A DNA stretch of 5,983 bases, from contig JAHEXO010000157.1 of NCBI GenBank assembly GCA_023252065.1, forward strand, positions 1 through 5,983, read 5' to 3'. Below the pieces are notes generated by a model. That model worked only from the letters and a program-made list of their open reading frames with translations. It made no database searches and had not been told where the DNA came from. This stretch comes from Nocardioides sp. GTDB taxonomy: Bacteria; Actinomycetota; Actinomycetes; Propionibacteriales; Nocardioidaceae. Made by a program: the position numbers and the translations under genes. Shown here piece by piece: positions 1-5,983 of this stretch. Numbering within the stretch: position 1 is the stretch's first letter; each line of letters opens with the position of its first letter.

Positions 1-357
1 TTGGTCGGGCCGGGGACGGTCGTCGGTGGAATCGGAGGTGCGGCCGAGGCAGGGCGCGATGGCTGCCGCGGTCGGGCCGTCGGGCCAGGGGGCGGCCCGC
101 CACGGGTGCAGAGCTGCGCCGGTGGCTGCCGTGAGTGCCGCCGCGTCGAGTGCTGCCGGATTCGGCAGCGGATCCGCGTGGCCGGGCGACGAGACGGATG
201 CGCTGGGAGACGCTGCGACAGGTGGGGCCGTTCGTTCGCGGGCCGTGCTGCTGAGGAAGGCAACGCCACCCACCACGGCCAGGACCCCGACGACGCCGGC
301 GGCGACGAGCGCCGTACGACGTGGAGCAGGTCGTGGATGTTTCTGGTGCTCGCTCAT
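1..357 (-). CDS. Membrane-anchored hypothetical protein, C-terminus cut by window edge
   Basis: This minus-strand frame is open from an ATG at 357-355 to the window edge: 119 codons with no stop. The start has a G-rich stretch (GGGGGAA) a few bases upstream. The product begins with a basic, Pro/Arg-rich cytoplasmic tail (residues 1-14), followed by one hydrophobic segment (about 15-37, Ala/Val/Gly/Leu-rich). An Ala/Pro/Ser-rich low-complexity linker (about 43-70) then leads into a stretch with several Trp and one Cys (C103). This suggests a type II membrane protein with an extracellular part, but no lipobox is visible. The zinc-ribbon gene ends 44 bp upstream on the same strand, so the two could be cotranscribed. 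I do not recognise the family, and the function-bearing C-terminal part is outside the window. The coding call rests on the open frame, the plausible start and the clear anchor-linker layout. Confidence 0.6.
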   Translation of the reverse strand, partial: MSEHQKHPRPAPRRTALVAAGVVGVLAVVGGVAFLSSTARERTAPPVAASPSASVSSPGHADPLPNPAALDAAALTAATGAALHPWRAAPWPDGPTAAAIAPCLGRTSDSTDDRPRPDQ

Positions 358-401
358 GGTTCCCCCGTCCCGGTCCGGTTCAGACGACAGGAGAACAGAC
401 G

Positions 402-590
402 TCAGCGCCTCGCGCGCGGTTTCATCACATTTCGTGCAGGCGACGGCAGCTGCTCCACCGGCAGGAAGAAGTGGTGCTGCTGGACGCAGCGGACCCGTGC
501 GTGCTCGATCGGCCCGTCGGTGCTCGCGAGCACGTGGCGATCGCGCACCTCGGCCGGCGCCCCGCACTCGGGGCAGGTGGTCATGTCCAT
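402..590 (-). CDS. Small putative zinc-ribbon protein (62 aa)
   Basis: Starting from the ATG at 590-588, the product is 62 residues and opens MDMTTCPECGAPAEV. A second ATG two codons later is an alternative start. A GGGGG run sits about 6 nt upstream of the first ATG. The frame stays open further upstream, but that extension runs through the divergent promoter gap and does not look like protein. Visible features are a CPEC knuckle (C6, C9), a central STDGPIEHARVRC segment ending in a third Cys, and a QQHHFF segment with two His that could complete a Cys/His metal site. The tail is short and basic. From memory, similar short proteins with a CPxCG...STDGPxEH...C...H pattern are common hypotheticals in Nocardioides-type actinobacteria. 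Zinc binding is inferred and no function is known to me. A nucleic-acid or protein-contact role is possible but unsupported. Confidence 0.72.
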   Translation of the reverse strand: MDMTTCPECGAPAEVRDRHVLASTDGPIEHARVRCVQQHHFFLPVEQLPSPARNVMKPRARR

Positions 591-634
591 GGCGAACCCC
601 CGTTCCGGACACGGGTGAATGGGGGAGAGGAGAC

Positions 635-651
635 CCCGACCTCCCGTCGGG
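635..651. repeat. Perfect 6-bp inverted repeat in the divergent gap
   Basis: CCCGAC (635-640) and GTCGGG (646-651) form a perfect inverted repeat around a 5-nt spacer. It lies in the 142-bp gap between the zinc-ribbon gene and ftsE, and its right arm overlaps a possible weak -10 of the minus-strand gene. It could be an operator or an mRNA hairpin in the zinc-ribbon leader. In DNA this GC-rich, short inverted repeats also arise by chance. Confidence 0.25.
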
Positions 652-676
652 ATACGTGCTGGGACGTGGCTCACAA
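649..676 (-). promoter_or_regulatory. Possible weak promoter for the zinc-ribbon gene
   Basis: On the minus strand, TTGTGA (676-671) and TATCCC (654-649) are separated by 16 bp and would give a leader of roughly 50 nt before the ATG at 590. The -35 half is good. The -10 half matches only its first three bases and lacks the final T, so this is only a candidate. Confidence 0.22.
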
Positions 677-719
677 CGCGCCCGGCGCCGCGGATGCCCG
701 AACCGTTGCCCACCTCGGC

Positions 720-732
720 TACCGTCGCTGAG
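720..732 (+). promoter_or_regulatory. -10 element for a leaderless ftsE transcript
   Basis: TACCGT (720-725) fits the actinobacterial TANNNT -10 pattern and is followed by exactly 7 nt before the ftsE GTG at 733. This spacing puts the transcription start on or next to the first base of the start codon, as is usual for leaderless mRNAs in this phylum. No useful Shine-Dalgarno exists, since the only GAG abuts the GTG. No clear -35 is present: TTGCCC at 706-711 is only 8 bp from the -10 and therefore too close. Confidence 0.55.
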
Positions 733-1422
<690 letters not shown>

Positions 1423-1467
1423 CCTGATCTCCCGACCGACCCCCGACGACCCGGAGAAACCTTCCTC

Positions 1468-2376
1468 ATGCAGCTGCGTTACGTCTTCACCGAGCTGGGC
1501 AACGGCCTGCGCCGCAGCCTCTCGATGCACGTTGCGGTGGTGCTCACGCTCTTCGTCTCGCTGACCCTGGACGGCGTCGGCGTGCTCCTCAACCAGGAGG
1601 CCCAGCGGGTCGCCGACCGCTGGGGCAGCCAGCTCCAGGTCGCGGTGTTCCTCTGCAGCGCCCACGACGGCAACCCGGCCTGCACCACCGAGGTCACCAG
1701 CGCGCAGCAGGACCAGATCCAGAAGGTCATCGACGCCAACGCCCAGGTCTCGAGCTCCACGACGCAGTCCAAGCAGGAGGCGTTCCGCAAGCTCACCGCC
1801 CAGTACCCCGGCAAGTACGACGGCCCCAACTCGCCGATCACCGCCGCGGACATGCCGGAGTCGATCTGGATCACGCTCAAGGACCCCAACCAGTACCAGG
1901 ACGTCGAGAGCGCCGTCGTCGGGCTGGACGGCGTCTCCCGGGTGCAGGACGTCCACAAGCTCCTGAAACCGATCTACAGCACGATCTCGCGCCTTAAGTG
2001 GGGCTCGATCTGGACGGCCGCGATCCTCGTGATCGCCGCGCTGCTCCTGGTGGCCAACACGATCCGGCTGGCGGCGTTCGCGCGGCGGCGGGAGATCGGG
2101 ATCATGCGCCTGGTCGGTGCCTCCACGCTCTACATCGCCCTGCCGTTCCTGATGGAAGCCATCGTGACCGCCGCGCTCGGCGTCGGTCTCGCAGGTCTGG
2201 CGTTGTGGGGCTTCATGGAGGGTGTCGTCAAGAGACAGCTGGCGGTCGACCTCAACTTCATCCCGTGGGTGCAGAACAACGACTTCTGGTACGCCCTGAC
2301 GGTGATCGCGATCCTCGGGCCCCTGCTGACCCTGATTCCGACACTCGTGCTGACCCGCAAATACCTCAAAGTCTGA
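1468..2376 (+). CDS. ftsX: Cell-division membrane protein FtsX
   Basis: FtsX is the membrane subunit of FtsEX. It passes the ATPase cycle of FtsE to extracellular hydrolases through its large first outer loop. The product is 302 residues. A GGAGAA at 1453-1458 precedes the ATG by 9 nt. The topology is classical: cytoplasmic N-terminus (MQLRYVFTELGNGLRRS), TM1 at about 21-42, an extracellular domain at about 43-178, TM2 at about 179-203, TM3 at about 221-250 and TM4 at about 273-297, ending in a short basic tail. The cytoplasmic ARRREIGIMRLVGAS segment (205-219) after TM2 is the family hallmark that contacts FtsE. The outer domain has two cysteines, C63 and C72, that could form a disulphide closing a small loop. 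The adjacent secreted coiled-coil peptidase is the natural candidate partner for this domain. Confidence 0.96.
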   Translation: MQLRYVFTELGNGLRRSLSMHVAVVLTLFVSLTLDGVGVLLNQEAQRVADRWGSQLQVAVFLCSAHDGNPACTTEVTSAQQDQIQKVIDANAQVSSSTTQSKQEAFRKLTAQYPGKYDGPNSPITAADMPESIWITLKDPNQYQDVESAVVGLDGVSRVQDVHKLLKPIYSTISRLKWGSIWTAAILVIAALLLVANTIRLAAFARRREIGIMRLVGASTLYIALPFLMEAIVTAALGVGLAGLALWGFMEGVVKRQLAVDLNFIPWVQNNDFWYALTVIAILGPLLTLIPTLVLTRKYLKV

Positions 2377-2387
2377 TCCGCGTCGGT

Positions 2388-2393
2388 TAGCGT
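2388..2393 (+). promoter_or_regulatory. Possible -10 element before the M23 peptidase gene
   Basis: TAGCGT in the 53-bp ftsX-M23 gap fits TANNNT and would start transcription about 30 nt before the GTG, leaving room for the ribosome site. No convincing -35 is visible. It may give the hydrolase a second promoter within the operon, but a chance match is quite possible. Confidence 0.2.
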
Positions 2394-2429
2394 CCAGGTG
2401 GCCGCTTCCCCGACCGCGAAGGCTTCCCG

Positions 2430-3701
2430 GTGCGATTCTTCCCCGCCACCGTCCGCCAGCGCGTGGCCACCGTTGCGACGGTGGGTGCGCTTGCTGCCGG
2501 CGTCGTGACCAGCCCGTTGGCCCACGCCGCCGACGTGCGGCACCTGCGCCACCAGCAGTCCCAGGCGCAGCACTCCCTGGCCCACGCGAAGTCCGCGCTC
2601 GACGAGTCCGGCAGCCGGACCCGGCACGCCTATGCCGCGCTGGCGAGGTGGAAGGCCGCCTACCGCGTCGCCACTCACGACTTCGAGGTCGCCCGGGCGA
2701 AGGTGCAGGCCGCCGAGGCCAGGCTGGCGGAGATCCAGAAGCAGCTCGTCGCAGCCAAGGCCCGGCTCGCCTCCGCCGAGGCCGACCTCGCGCGCAGCAC
2801 GCAGGCGGTCGGCGACCAGAAGGACCAGCTGGTGCACACCGTCACCACCATCTACGAGGGTGGCGACCCCCAGCTGGTCGGGTTCTTGTCGCTGATGAAC
2901 TCCCAGACGCCGGCCGACCTGGTCAGCGCCAACGACAACAACAACGTCGTCCTCACCTCCCAGGACCAGGCCCTCGACAACCTCACTGCCGCGCAGGTGC
3001 TGATGAAGGTGCAGACCGACCGGCTCGCGGCCGCCCGTGACGCGGTCGCCACCAAGCAGGCCGAGGCGCAGCACAACCTCGCGCTGAAGCGCACGTACAG
3101 TGCCCAGGCCCTGGACGCGAAGGCGCGGGTCGCTGCCAGCGTGAAGGCGCGCCACCAGGCCTGGGAGCAGGCGCGCGCCGCCCGGGCCCACGACCGCAAG
3201 GTGTGGCTGGCCTCGAGGGCGCAGGCCGACCGCATCCACCGCCTGCTCCTCGCCGAGATCGCCCGCGAGCAGCGTCGCGGCGGCGGCTACAAGGGCTCCA
3301 CCCAGGGGCTGCTGATGAGGCCGGTCAACGGCCCGATCACCTCGCCGTACGGCTATCGGATCAACCCCGTGATGGGCTACTACGGCCTCCACGACGGCGA
3401 CGACTTCGCCGCCGCCTGCGGCACCCCGATCTGGTCGGCCGGCAACGGCACGATCCTGTCGCAGTACTACTCCTCGGTCTGGGGCAACCGGCTGTTCATC
3501 AACCTCGGGCTGATCAACGGCAAGAACGTCACCGTGATCTACAACCACCTGTCGGCCTACCGCAGCAGCGTCGGTGAGCGGGTCTCCCGGGGCCAGGTCG
3601 TCGGCCTGATCGGTACGACGGGCTGGTCGACCGGGTGCCACACCCACTTCACCGTGATGGTCAACGGCGTGGCGGTGGATCCGGCGCCCTGGATCAGCTG
3701 A
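2430..3701 (+). CDS. Secreted coiled-coil M23 (LytM-type) peptidoglycan endopeptidase, probable FtsEX effector
   Basis: This is a 423-residue predicted zinc metallopeptidase that cuts peptide cross-links of peptidoglycan outside the membrane. The GTG start is supported by GAAGG at 2418-2422, 7 nt upstream. A Sec signal peptide spans residues 1-33 with likely cleavage after AHA (31-33). A first long helical, coiled-coil-like arm (about 36-130) is followed by a break (about 135-180, containing IYEGGDPQLVGFLSLMNSQT) and a second helical arm (about 180-284). This is the layout of EnvC and PcsB. A Gly-rich hinge then leads to the M23 domain (about 295-420). Zinc ligands H321, D325 and H406 and the catalytic histidines H373 and H404 (HTH motif) are all present, so it should be active, unlike EnvC. 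C330 and C403 flank the site and may form a disulphide. Its position 53 bp after ftsX suggests it is switched on by FtsEX at the septum, which is an inference. Confidence 0.93.
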   Translation: MRFFPATVRQRVATVATVGALAAGVVTSPLAHAADVRHLRHQQSQAQHSLAHAKSALDESGSRTRHAYAALARWKAAYRVATHDFEVARAKVQAAEARLAEIQKQLVAAKARLASAEADLARSTQAVGDQKDQLVHTVTTIYEGGDPQLVGFLSLMNSQTPADLVSANDNNNVVLTSQDQALDNLTAAQVLMKVQTDRLAAARDAVATKQAEAQHNLALKRTYSAQALDAKARVAASVKARHQAWEQARAARAHDRKVWLASRAQADRIHRLLLAEIAREQRRGGGYKGSTQGLLMRPVNGPITSPYGYRINPVMGYYGLHDGDDFAAACGTPIWSAGNGTILSQYYSSVWGNRLFINLGLINGKNVTVIYNHLSAYRSSVGERVSRGQVVGLIGTTGWSTGCHTHFTVMVNGVAVDPAPWIS

Positions 3702-3720
3702 CGGGGGCGCACCGACTCGT

Positions 3721-3748
3721 GCGTCACAGTCGCGTCAGGGACGCGTCA
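3721..3748 (+). promoter_or_regulatory. Three GCGTCA direct repeats with 11-bp period, possible operator
   Basis: GCGTCA occurs at 3721-3726, 3732-3737 and 3743-3748, with starts exactly 11 bp apart, on one face of the helix. An imperfect copy (GCGTCG) at 3763-3768 is out of phase. The repeats lie 68 bp upstream of the DUF4118 start, in the 114-bp gap after the M23 gene. OmpR/PhoB-family response regulators bind tandem direct repeats at 11-bp steps, so this could be such a site, which would fit a KdpD-like downstream gene. No clear -10 follows. Confidence 0.4.
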
Positions 3749-3800
3749 AAGCGGGCCGGCGCGCGTCGGCGCGGGGAGACGATGGTGGTGTCCCGATGCG

Positions 3801-3807
3801 AGGAGGT
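3801..3807 (+). promoter_or_regulatory. Strong Shine-Dalgarno of the DUF4118 gene
   Basis: AGGAGGT is a near-perfect match to the 16S rRNA 3' end and sits 8-9 nt before the ATG at 3816. It is the strongest ribosome site in the window and fixes the start of the DUF4118 gene. A 7-codon ORF (3796-3819) runs through it and its stop overlaps the ATG as ATGA, probably by chance. Confidence 0.75.
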
Positions 3808-3815
3808 GGCCTGCC

Positions 3816-4583
3816 ATGACCGGGATCTCCGAGTGGCCGCGAGCGACCTGGTGGCGACCCGCCTGCCGGACCGGAGCGGTCCTGGCTCCGTTGGTCACCT
3901 GCGCGATCCTCTCCGCGTTCCGCGACACGGTCACCGCGGCCACGGCTGTGCTGGTGCTCGTCCTCTGGGTCGTGGCTGCCTCTGCGACGGGTGACCGCAC
4001 CGCCGGCATCCTGGCCGCCGTCTCCGGAGGCGTCTGGTTCGACTTCTTCCTCACCCAGCCCTACCTGCGCTTCACCATCCACGGCTCCGACGACGTGGAG
4101 GCGGCGGTGCTGCTGGTGCTGATCAGCCTGGCCGTGACCGAGATCGCCCTGTGGGGCCACCGCCAGCAGCGGGAGGCCTCGCGGCGCTCGGGCTACCTCG
4201 ACGGGGTCATCGGCGCGGCCCGGGCGGTCGCCGAAGGTGACACCCTTGCCCCCGTGGTCATCGACGTGGTCGCCCGGCAGATCGTCGAGGTGCTCGGAGC
4301 CGACGACTGCCGCTACGTCGACGGTCCCGTCGACGACCCGCGGGTCGCAGTGCTCGACCACGACGGCGTCCTGATGCGCAACGGGCACCCCGTCGACGTC
4401 GAACGGGTCGGGCTGCCGGTCGACGAGTACGTCGCGGTGCCGGTGGGCGTGGGGTCGCGCGAGGTCGGGCACTTCCTGGTCACCGCCACCGGCCATCTCA
4501 CCTACCCCAGCAACGAGCAGCGCCGGATCGCCGTACTCCTCGCCGACCAGGTGGTCGCCGCCGTGCAGAGCGGATCGGTCTGA
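3816..4583 (+). CDS. DUF4118 (KdpD-like) membrane protein with a GAF-like C-terminal region, no kinase domain
   Basis: The product is 255 residues from an ATG with a strong ribosome site. The N-terminal part has four hydrophobic segments (about 18-35, 39-56, 62-78 and 94-113). The [15 protein letters not shown] stretch (74-88) is the hallmark of the DUF4118 four-helix domain known from the KdpD sensor kinase. A cytoplasmic helix (about 114-140) connects to a 110-residue alpha/beta region (about 141-250) with the feel of a GAF domain: it ends in a [21 protein letters not shown] helix like those closing GAF domains of KdpD-type sensors. No HisKA H-box and no HATPase motifs are present, and the ORF closes with a normal stop, so it is not a truncated window-edge gene. 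It may be a stand-alone sensor or partner of another kinase. Ligand and partner are unknown. It is set off by 114 bp from the M23 gene and by 61 bp from smpB. Confidence 0.85.
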   Translation: MTGISEWPRATWWRPACRTGAVLAPLVTCAILSAFRDTVTAATAVLVLVLWVVAASATGDRTAGILAAVSGGVWFDFFLTQPYLRFTIHGSDDVEAAVLLVLISLAVTEIALWGHRQQREASRRSGYLDGVIGAARAVAEGDTLAPVVIDVVARQIVEVLGADDCRYVDGPVDDPRVAVLDHDGVLMRNGHPVDVERVGLPVDEYVAVPVGVGSREVGHFLVTATGHLTYPSNEQRRIAVLLADQVVAAVQSGSV

Positions 4584-4589
4584 CCGACC

Positions 4590-4607
4590 TCGGCGGCGTG
4601 TCGCCGA
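4590..4607 (+). terminator. Possible hairpin after the DUF4118 gene
   Basis: TCGGCG (4590-4595) and CGCCGA (4602-4607) form a perfect 6-bp stem with a 6-nt loop, starting 6 nt after the DUF4118 stop codon. No T-tract follows, so it is not a classical intrinsic terminator. Tail-less hairpins have been proposed to terminate in actinobacteria, and the position in the short gap before smpB suits that role. The evidence is weak. Confidence 0.3.
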
Positions 4608-4630
4608 TGCCAACCCGGTTGACCCTCCCT

Positions 4631-4635
4631 GGGAG
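4631..4635 (+). promoter_or_regulatory. Ribosome binding site of smpB
   Basis: GGGAG lies 9 nt before the smpB ATG at 4645 and supports that start. The overlapping GAGAAT (4633-4638) also resembles a -10 hexamer 6 nt before the ATG, so a leaderless transcript is an alternative reading, though the first base is not T. Confidence 0.5.
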
Positions 4636-4644
4636 AATGGCCGG

Positions 4645-5124
4645 ATGCCGAAGGAGCAGGGGCGCAAGCTGGTCGCGCAGAACCGCAAGGCGCGACACGA
4701 CTACCACGTGGAGGACACGTGGGAGGCCGGCCTCGTGCTGATGGGCACCGAGGTCAAGTCGTTGCGGCAGGGTCGGGCGACCCTCGTCGACGGGTTCGCC
4801 GAGGTCGACGACCACGAGGTGTGGCTGCACGGCGTCCACATCCCGGAGTACACCCAGGGCACCTGGACCAACCACGCCGCGCGCCGCCGCCGCAAGCTCC
4901 TGCTGCACAAGTCCGAGATCGCCAAGATCGAGCGCAAGATCGGCGACAAGGGCTACACGCTGGTGCCCCTCGCCATCTACTTCAAGGACGGTCGGGCCAA
5001 GGTCGAGATCGGTCTCGCGCGGGGCAAGAAGTCCTACGACAAGCGGCACGCTCTCGCCGACCGTCAGGCCGAGCGGGAGAAGCAGCAAGCGATCGGGCGA
5101 CGGCTCAAGGGCCTGCCCGACTGA
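4645..5124 (+). CDS. smpB: SsrA-binding protein SmpB
   Basis: SmpB binds tmRNA (SsrA) and brings it to ribosomes stalled on mRNAs without a stop codon, so that the nascent chain is tagged for proteolysis and the ribosome is freed. The product is 159 residues, the normal length. Conserved blocks are NRKARHDY (13-20), [22 protein letters not shown] (29-50), the [12 protein letters not shown] segment, the [13 protein letters not shown] segment, and [21 protein letters not shown] leading into [12 protein letters not shown] basic C-terminal tail follows, of the kind that enters the empty mRNA channel. All family motifs are intact. In Mycobacterium smpB directly follows ftsX (from memory). Here the M23 and DUF4118 genes lie between, so the neighbourhood is kept but expanded. 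No tmRNA gene is visible in the window. The stop codon overlaps the next gene's ATG. Confidence 0.98.
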   Translation: MPKEQGRKLVAQNRKARHDYHVEDTWEAGLVLMGTEVKSLRQGRATLVDGFAEVDDHEVWLHGVHIPEYTQGTWTNHAARRRRKLLLHKSEIAKIERKIGDKGYTLVPLAIYFKDGRAKVEIGLARGKKSYDKRHALADRQAEREKQQAIGRRLKGLPD

Positions 5125-5983
5125 TGCCGGGTCTCGACCCGGTCGCGTTCAGCGACAGCCTCGGGATCCCGGGGCTGTTCGACGTCCACACCCATTTCCT
5201 GCCGCCGCGGGTGATGGCCAAGGTGCGCGAACAGTTCGACACCGCCGGCCCGTTGATCGGCCGTCGCTGGCCCCTGCACTACCGCGGGGACGACGACGAC
5301 CTGCTCGCCAGGCTGCGCTCCTTCGGCGTACGACGGTTCTCCGCGCTGTCCTACGCCCACCGCCCGGAGATGGCGGAGTGGCTCAACGACTGGGCTCTCG
5401 TGTTCGCCGACCACACCCCGGGGTGCCTGCGCAGCGCCACGTTCTACCCGGAGCCCGGGGCTGCGGACTACGTCGCGGACCGGATCGACGGCGGCGCCGA
5501 GATCTTCAAGGTGCACGTGCAGGTCGGCGGGTTCGACGTCCGCGACCCCCTGCTGGCCGACGTGTGGGGCGTGCTCGAGGACGCCGGCACCCCGGTCGTC
5601 CTGCACGCCGGCTCCGGGCCGGTCGGCACGCCGTACACGGGGCCCGGACCCGTCGCGGACCTCCTCGCCCGCCATCCGCGGCTCGCCCTGGTGATCGCCC
5701 ACCTGGGGGCACCGGAGTACGCCGAGTTCGTCGCCCTCGCCGAGACCTACGAGCGGGTCCGCGTCGACACGACCATGGTGTTCACGGCGTTCTTCGACGA
5801 GATCGGGGCGCCGTTCCCGCCTGACCTGGTGCCGCGGCTGCGCGACCTGCAGCCGAAGGTGCTGCTGGGGTCGGACTTCCCGAACATCCCCTACCCCTAC
5901 GACGAGCAGCTGGCCGGCCTGGTCCGCCTCGACCTGGGCGACGACTGGCTCCGGGGTGTCTGCTGGGACAACGCCGCCGACCC
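5124..5983 (+). CDS. Amidohydrolase-2 family metal-dependent hydrolase, C-terminus cut by window edge
   Basis: The frame opens at an ATG that shares its A with the smpB stop (TGATG) and runs uninterrupted for 286 codons to the window end. The product looks like an amidohydrolase-2 TIM-barrel enzyme of the ACMSD / 2-pyrone-4,6-dicarboxylate hydrolase type. Visible motifs are FDVHTHF with metal ligands H22 and H24, FKVHVQ (H131), VVLHAG (H161), IAHLGAPEY (H193) and GSDFPNIPY with the catalytic-type D251. The last visible residues (VCWDNAAD) resemble the usual C-terminal NAxxLF end, so probably only some 10-20 residues are missing. The substrate cannot be named; hydrolysis or decarboxylation of a small carboxylated compound is typical for the family. 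The one-base overlap suggests translational coupling to smpB. A weak AAGGG lies 12 nt upstream. No functional link to ribosome rescue is known to me. Confidence 0.9.
   Translation, partial: MPGLDPVAFSDSLGIPGLFDVHTHFLPPRVMAKVREQFDTAGPLIGRRWPLHYRGDDDDLLARLRSFGVRRFSALSYAHRPEMAEWLNDWALVFADHTPGCLRSATFYPEPGAADYVADRIDGGAEIFKVHVQVGGFDVRDPLLADVWGVLEDAGTPVVLHAGSGPVGTPYTGPGPVADLLARHPRLALVIAHLGAPEYAEFVALAETYERVRVDTTMVFTAFFDEIGAPFPPDLVPRLRDLQPKVLLGSDFPNIPYPYDEQLAGLVRLDLGDDWLRGVCWDNAAD

Noticed and set aside
381..401. CAGACG direct repeat between the two minus-strand genes
   Set aside because: Only two short copies with a 15-bp step; no palindrome matching the actinobacterial LexA-type box or other known site.
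1..618. Plus-strand open frame of 205 codons across both minus-strand genes
   Set aside because: Product is Arg/Gly/Cys-rich with no recognisable domain, spans two better-supported minus-strand genes and the gap between them.
619..732. N-terminal extension of ftsE from ATG 619 or ATG 694
   Set aside because: The extension is Pro/Arg-rich, not part of FtsE, and contains the -10 element; FtsE conservation starts at the GTG at 733.
2379..2418. Imperfect inverted repeat between ftsX and the M23 gene as an attenuator
   Set aside because: The stem needs a bulge and a long loop and there is no T-tract; similar pairings are easily found in DNA this GC-rich.
2130..3647. 505-codon open frame on the minus strand, antisense to the M23 gene
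   Set aside because: The product is a monotonous Gly/Val/Arg/Asp/Leu-rich sequence without domains, lying antisense to a gene with clear signal peptide and catalytic motifs. Long antisense frames are expected in GC-rich DNA.
3796..3819. Seven-codon upstream ORF ending in ATGA overlap with the DUF4118 start
   Set aside because: It consists mainly of the Shine-Dalgarno read as codons and lacks a ribosome site of its own; probably accidental.
3782..3994. ATG 3782 frame preceded by GGGGAG, overlapping the DUF4118 gene
   Set aside because: The product is unrecognisable and Arg/Gly/His-rich; the DUF4118 frame has the better ribosome site and a clear domain.
4619..4638. TTGACC ... GAGAAT as a smpB promoter
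   Set aside because: The two hexamers are only 8 bp apart, far short of the usual 16-18 bp, so they cannot form one sigma-70-type promoter.
3735..4688. 317-codon minus-strand frame antisense to the DUF4118 gene and the start of smpB
   Set aside because: Low-complexity Arg/Gly/Asp/His-rich product crossing a gene boundary on the other strand; codon-bias shadow.

Overview
The window is very GC-rich. Its genes point to a high-GC actinobacterium, most likely Nocardioidaceae (Nocardioides-like). That placement rests on remembered gene order and protein style, not on a search. It is a chromosomal core region with no sign of mobile DNA, tRNA, rRNA or CRISPR.

Layout. Two short genes lie on the minus strand at the left. 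One (1-357, cut by the window edge) encodes a protein with one N-terminal membrane anchor and an Ala/Pro/Ser-rich outer stretch. The other (402-590) is a 62-residue putative zinc-ribbon protein. A 142-bp divergent gap follows. The plus strand then carries ftsE (733-1422), ftsX (1468-2376), a secreted coiled-coil M23 peptidase (2430-3701), a membrane protein with a KdpD-like DUF4118 domain (3816-4583), smpB (4645-5124) and the first ~286 codons of an amidohydrolase (5124-5983, cut by the right edge).

How the genes work together. FtsE is the ATPase and FtsX the membrane subunit of the divisome ABC-type complex that switches on peptidoglycan hydrolases from inside the cell. The next gene encodes a secreted hydrolase with the two-arm coiled-coil plus catalytic-domain plan of EnvC and PcsB, the known FtsX partners. 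ftsE-ftsX-M23 therefore reads as one operon holding motor, transmembrane coupler and enzyme. ftsE appears to be leaderless, with a TANNNT -10 box 7 nt before its GTG. The DUF4118 gene is separated by 114 bp containing three GCGTCA hexamers at exact 11-bp steps, a layout typical of OmpR/PhoB-family binding sites. It probably has its own control. SmpB (ribosome rescue with tmRNA) and the amidohydrolase overlap by one base and are probably cotranslated.

The coding content is mostly conserved housekeeping. I do not see a new defence or mobile system. The least explained items are the kinase-less DUF4118 protein with its 11-bp repeats, the catalytically intact hydrolase in the ftsEX operon, and the two small minus-strand genes.
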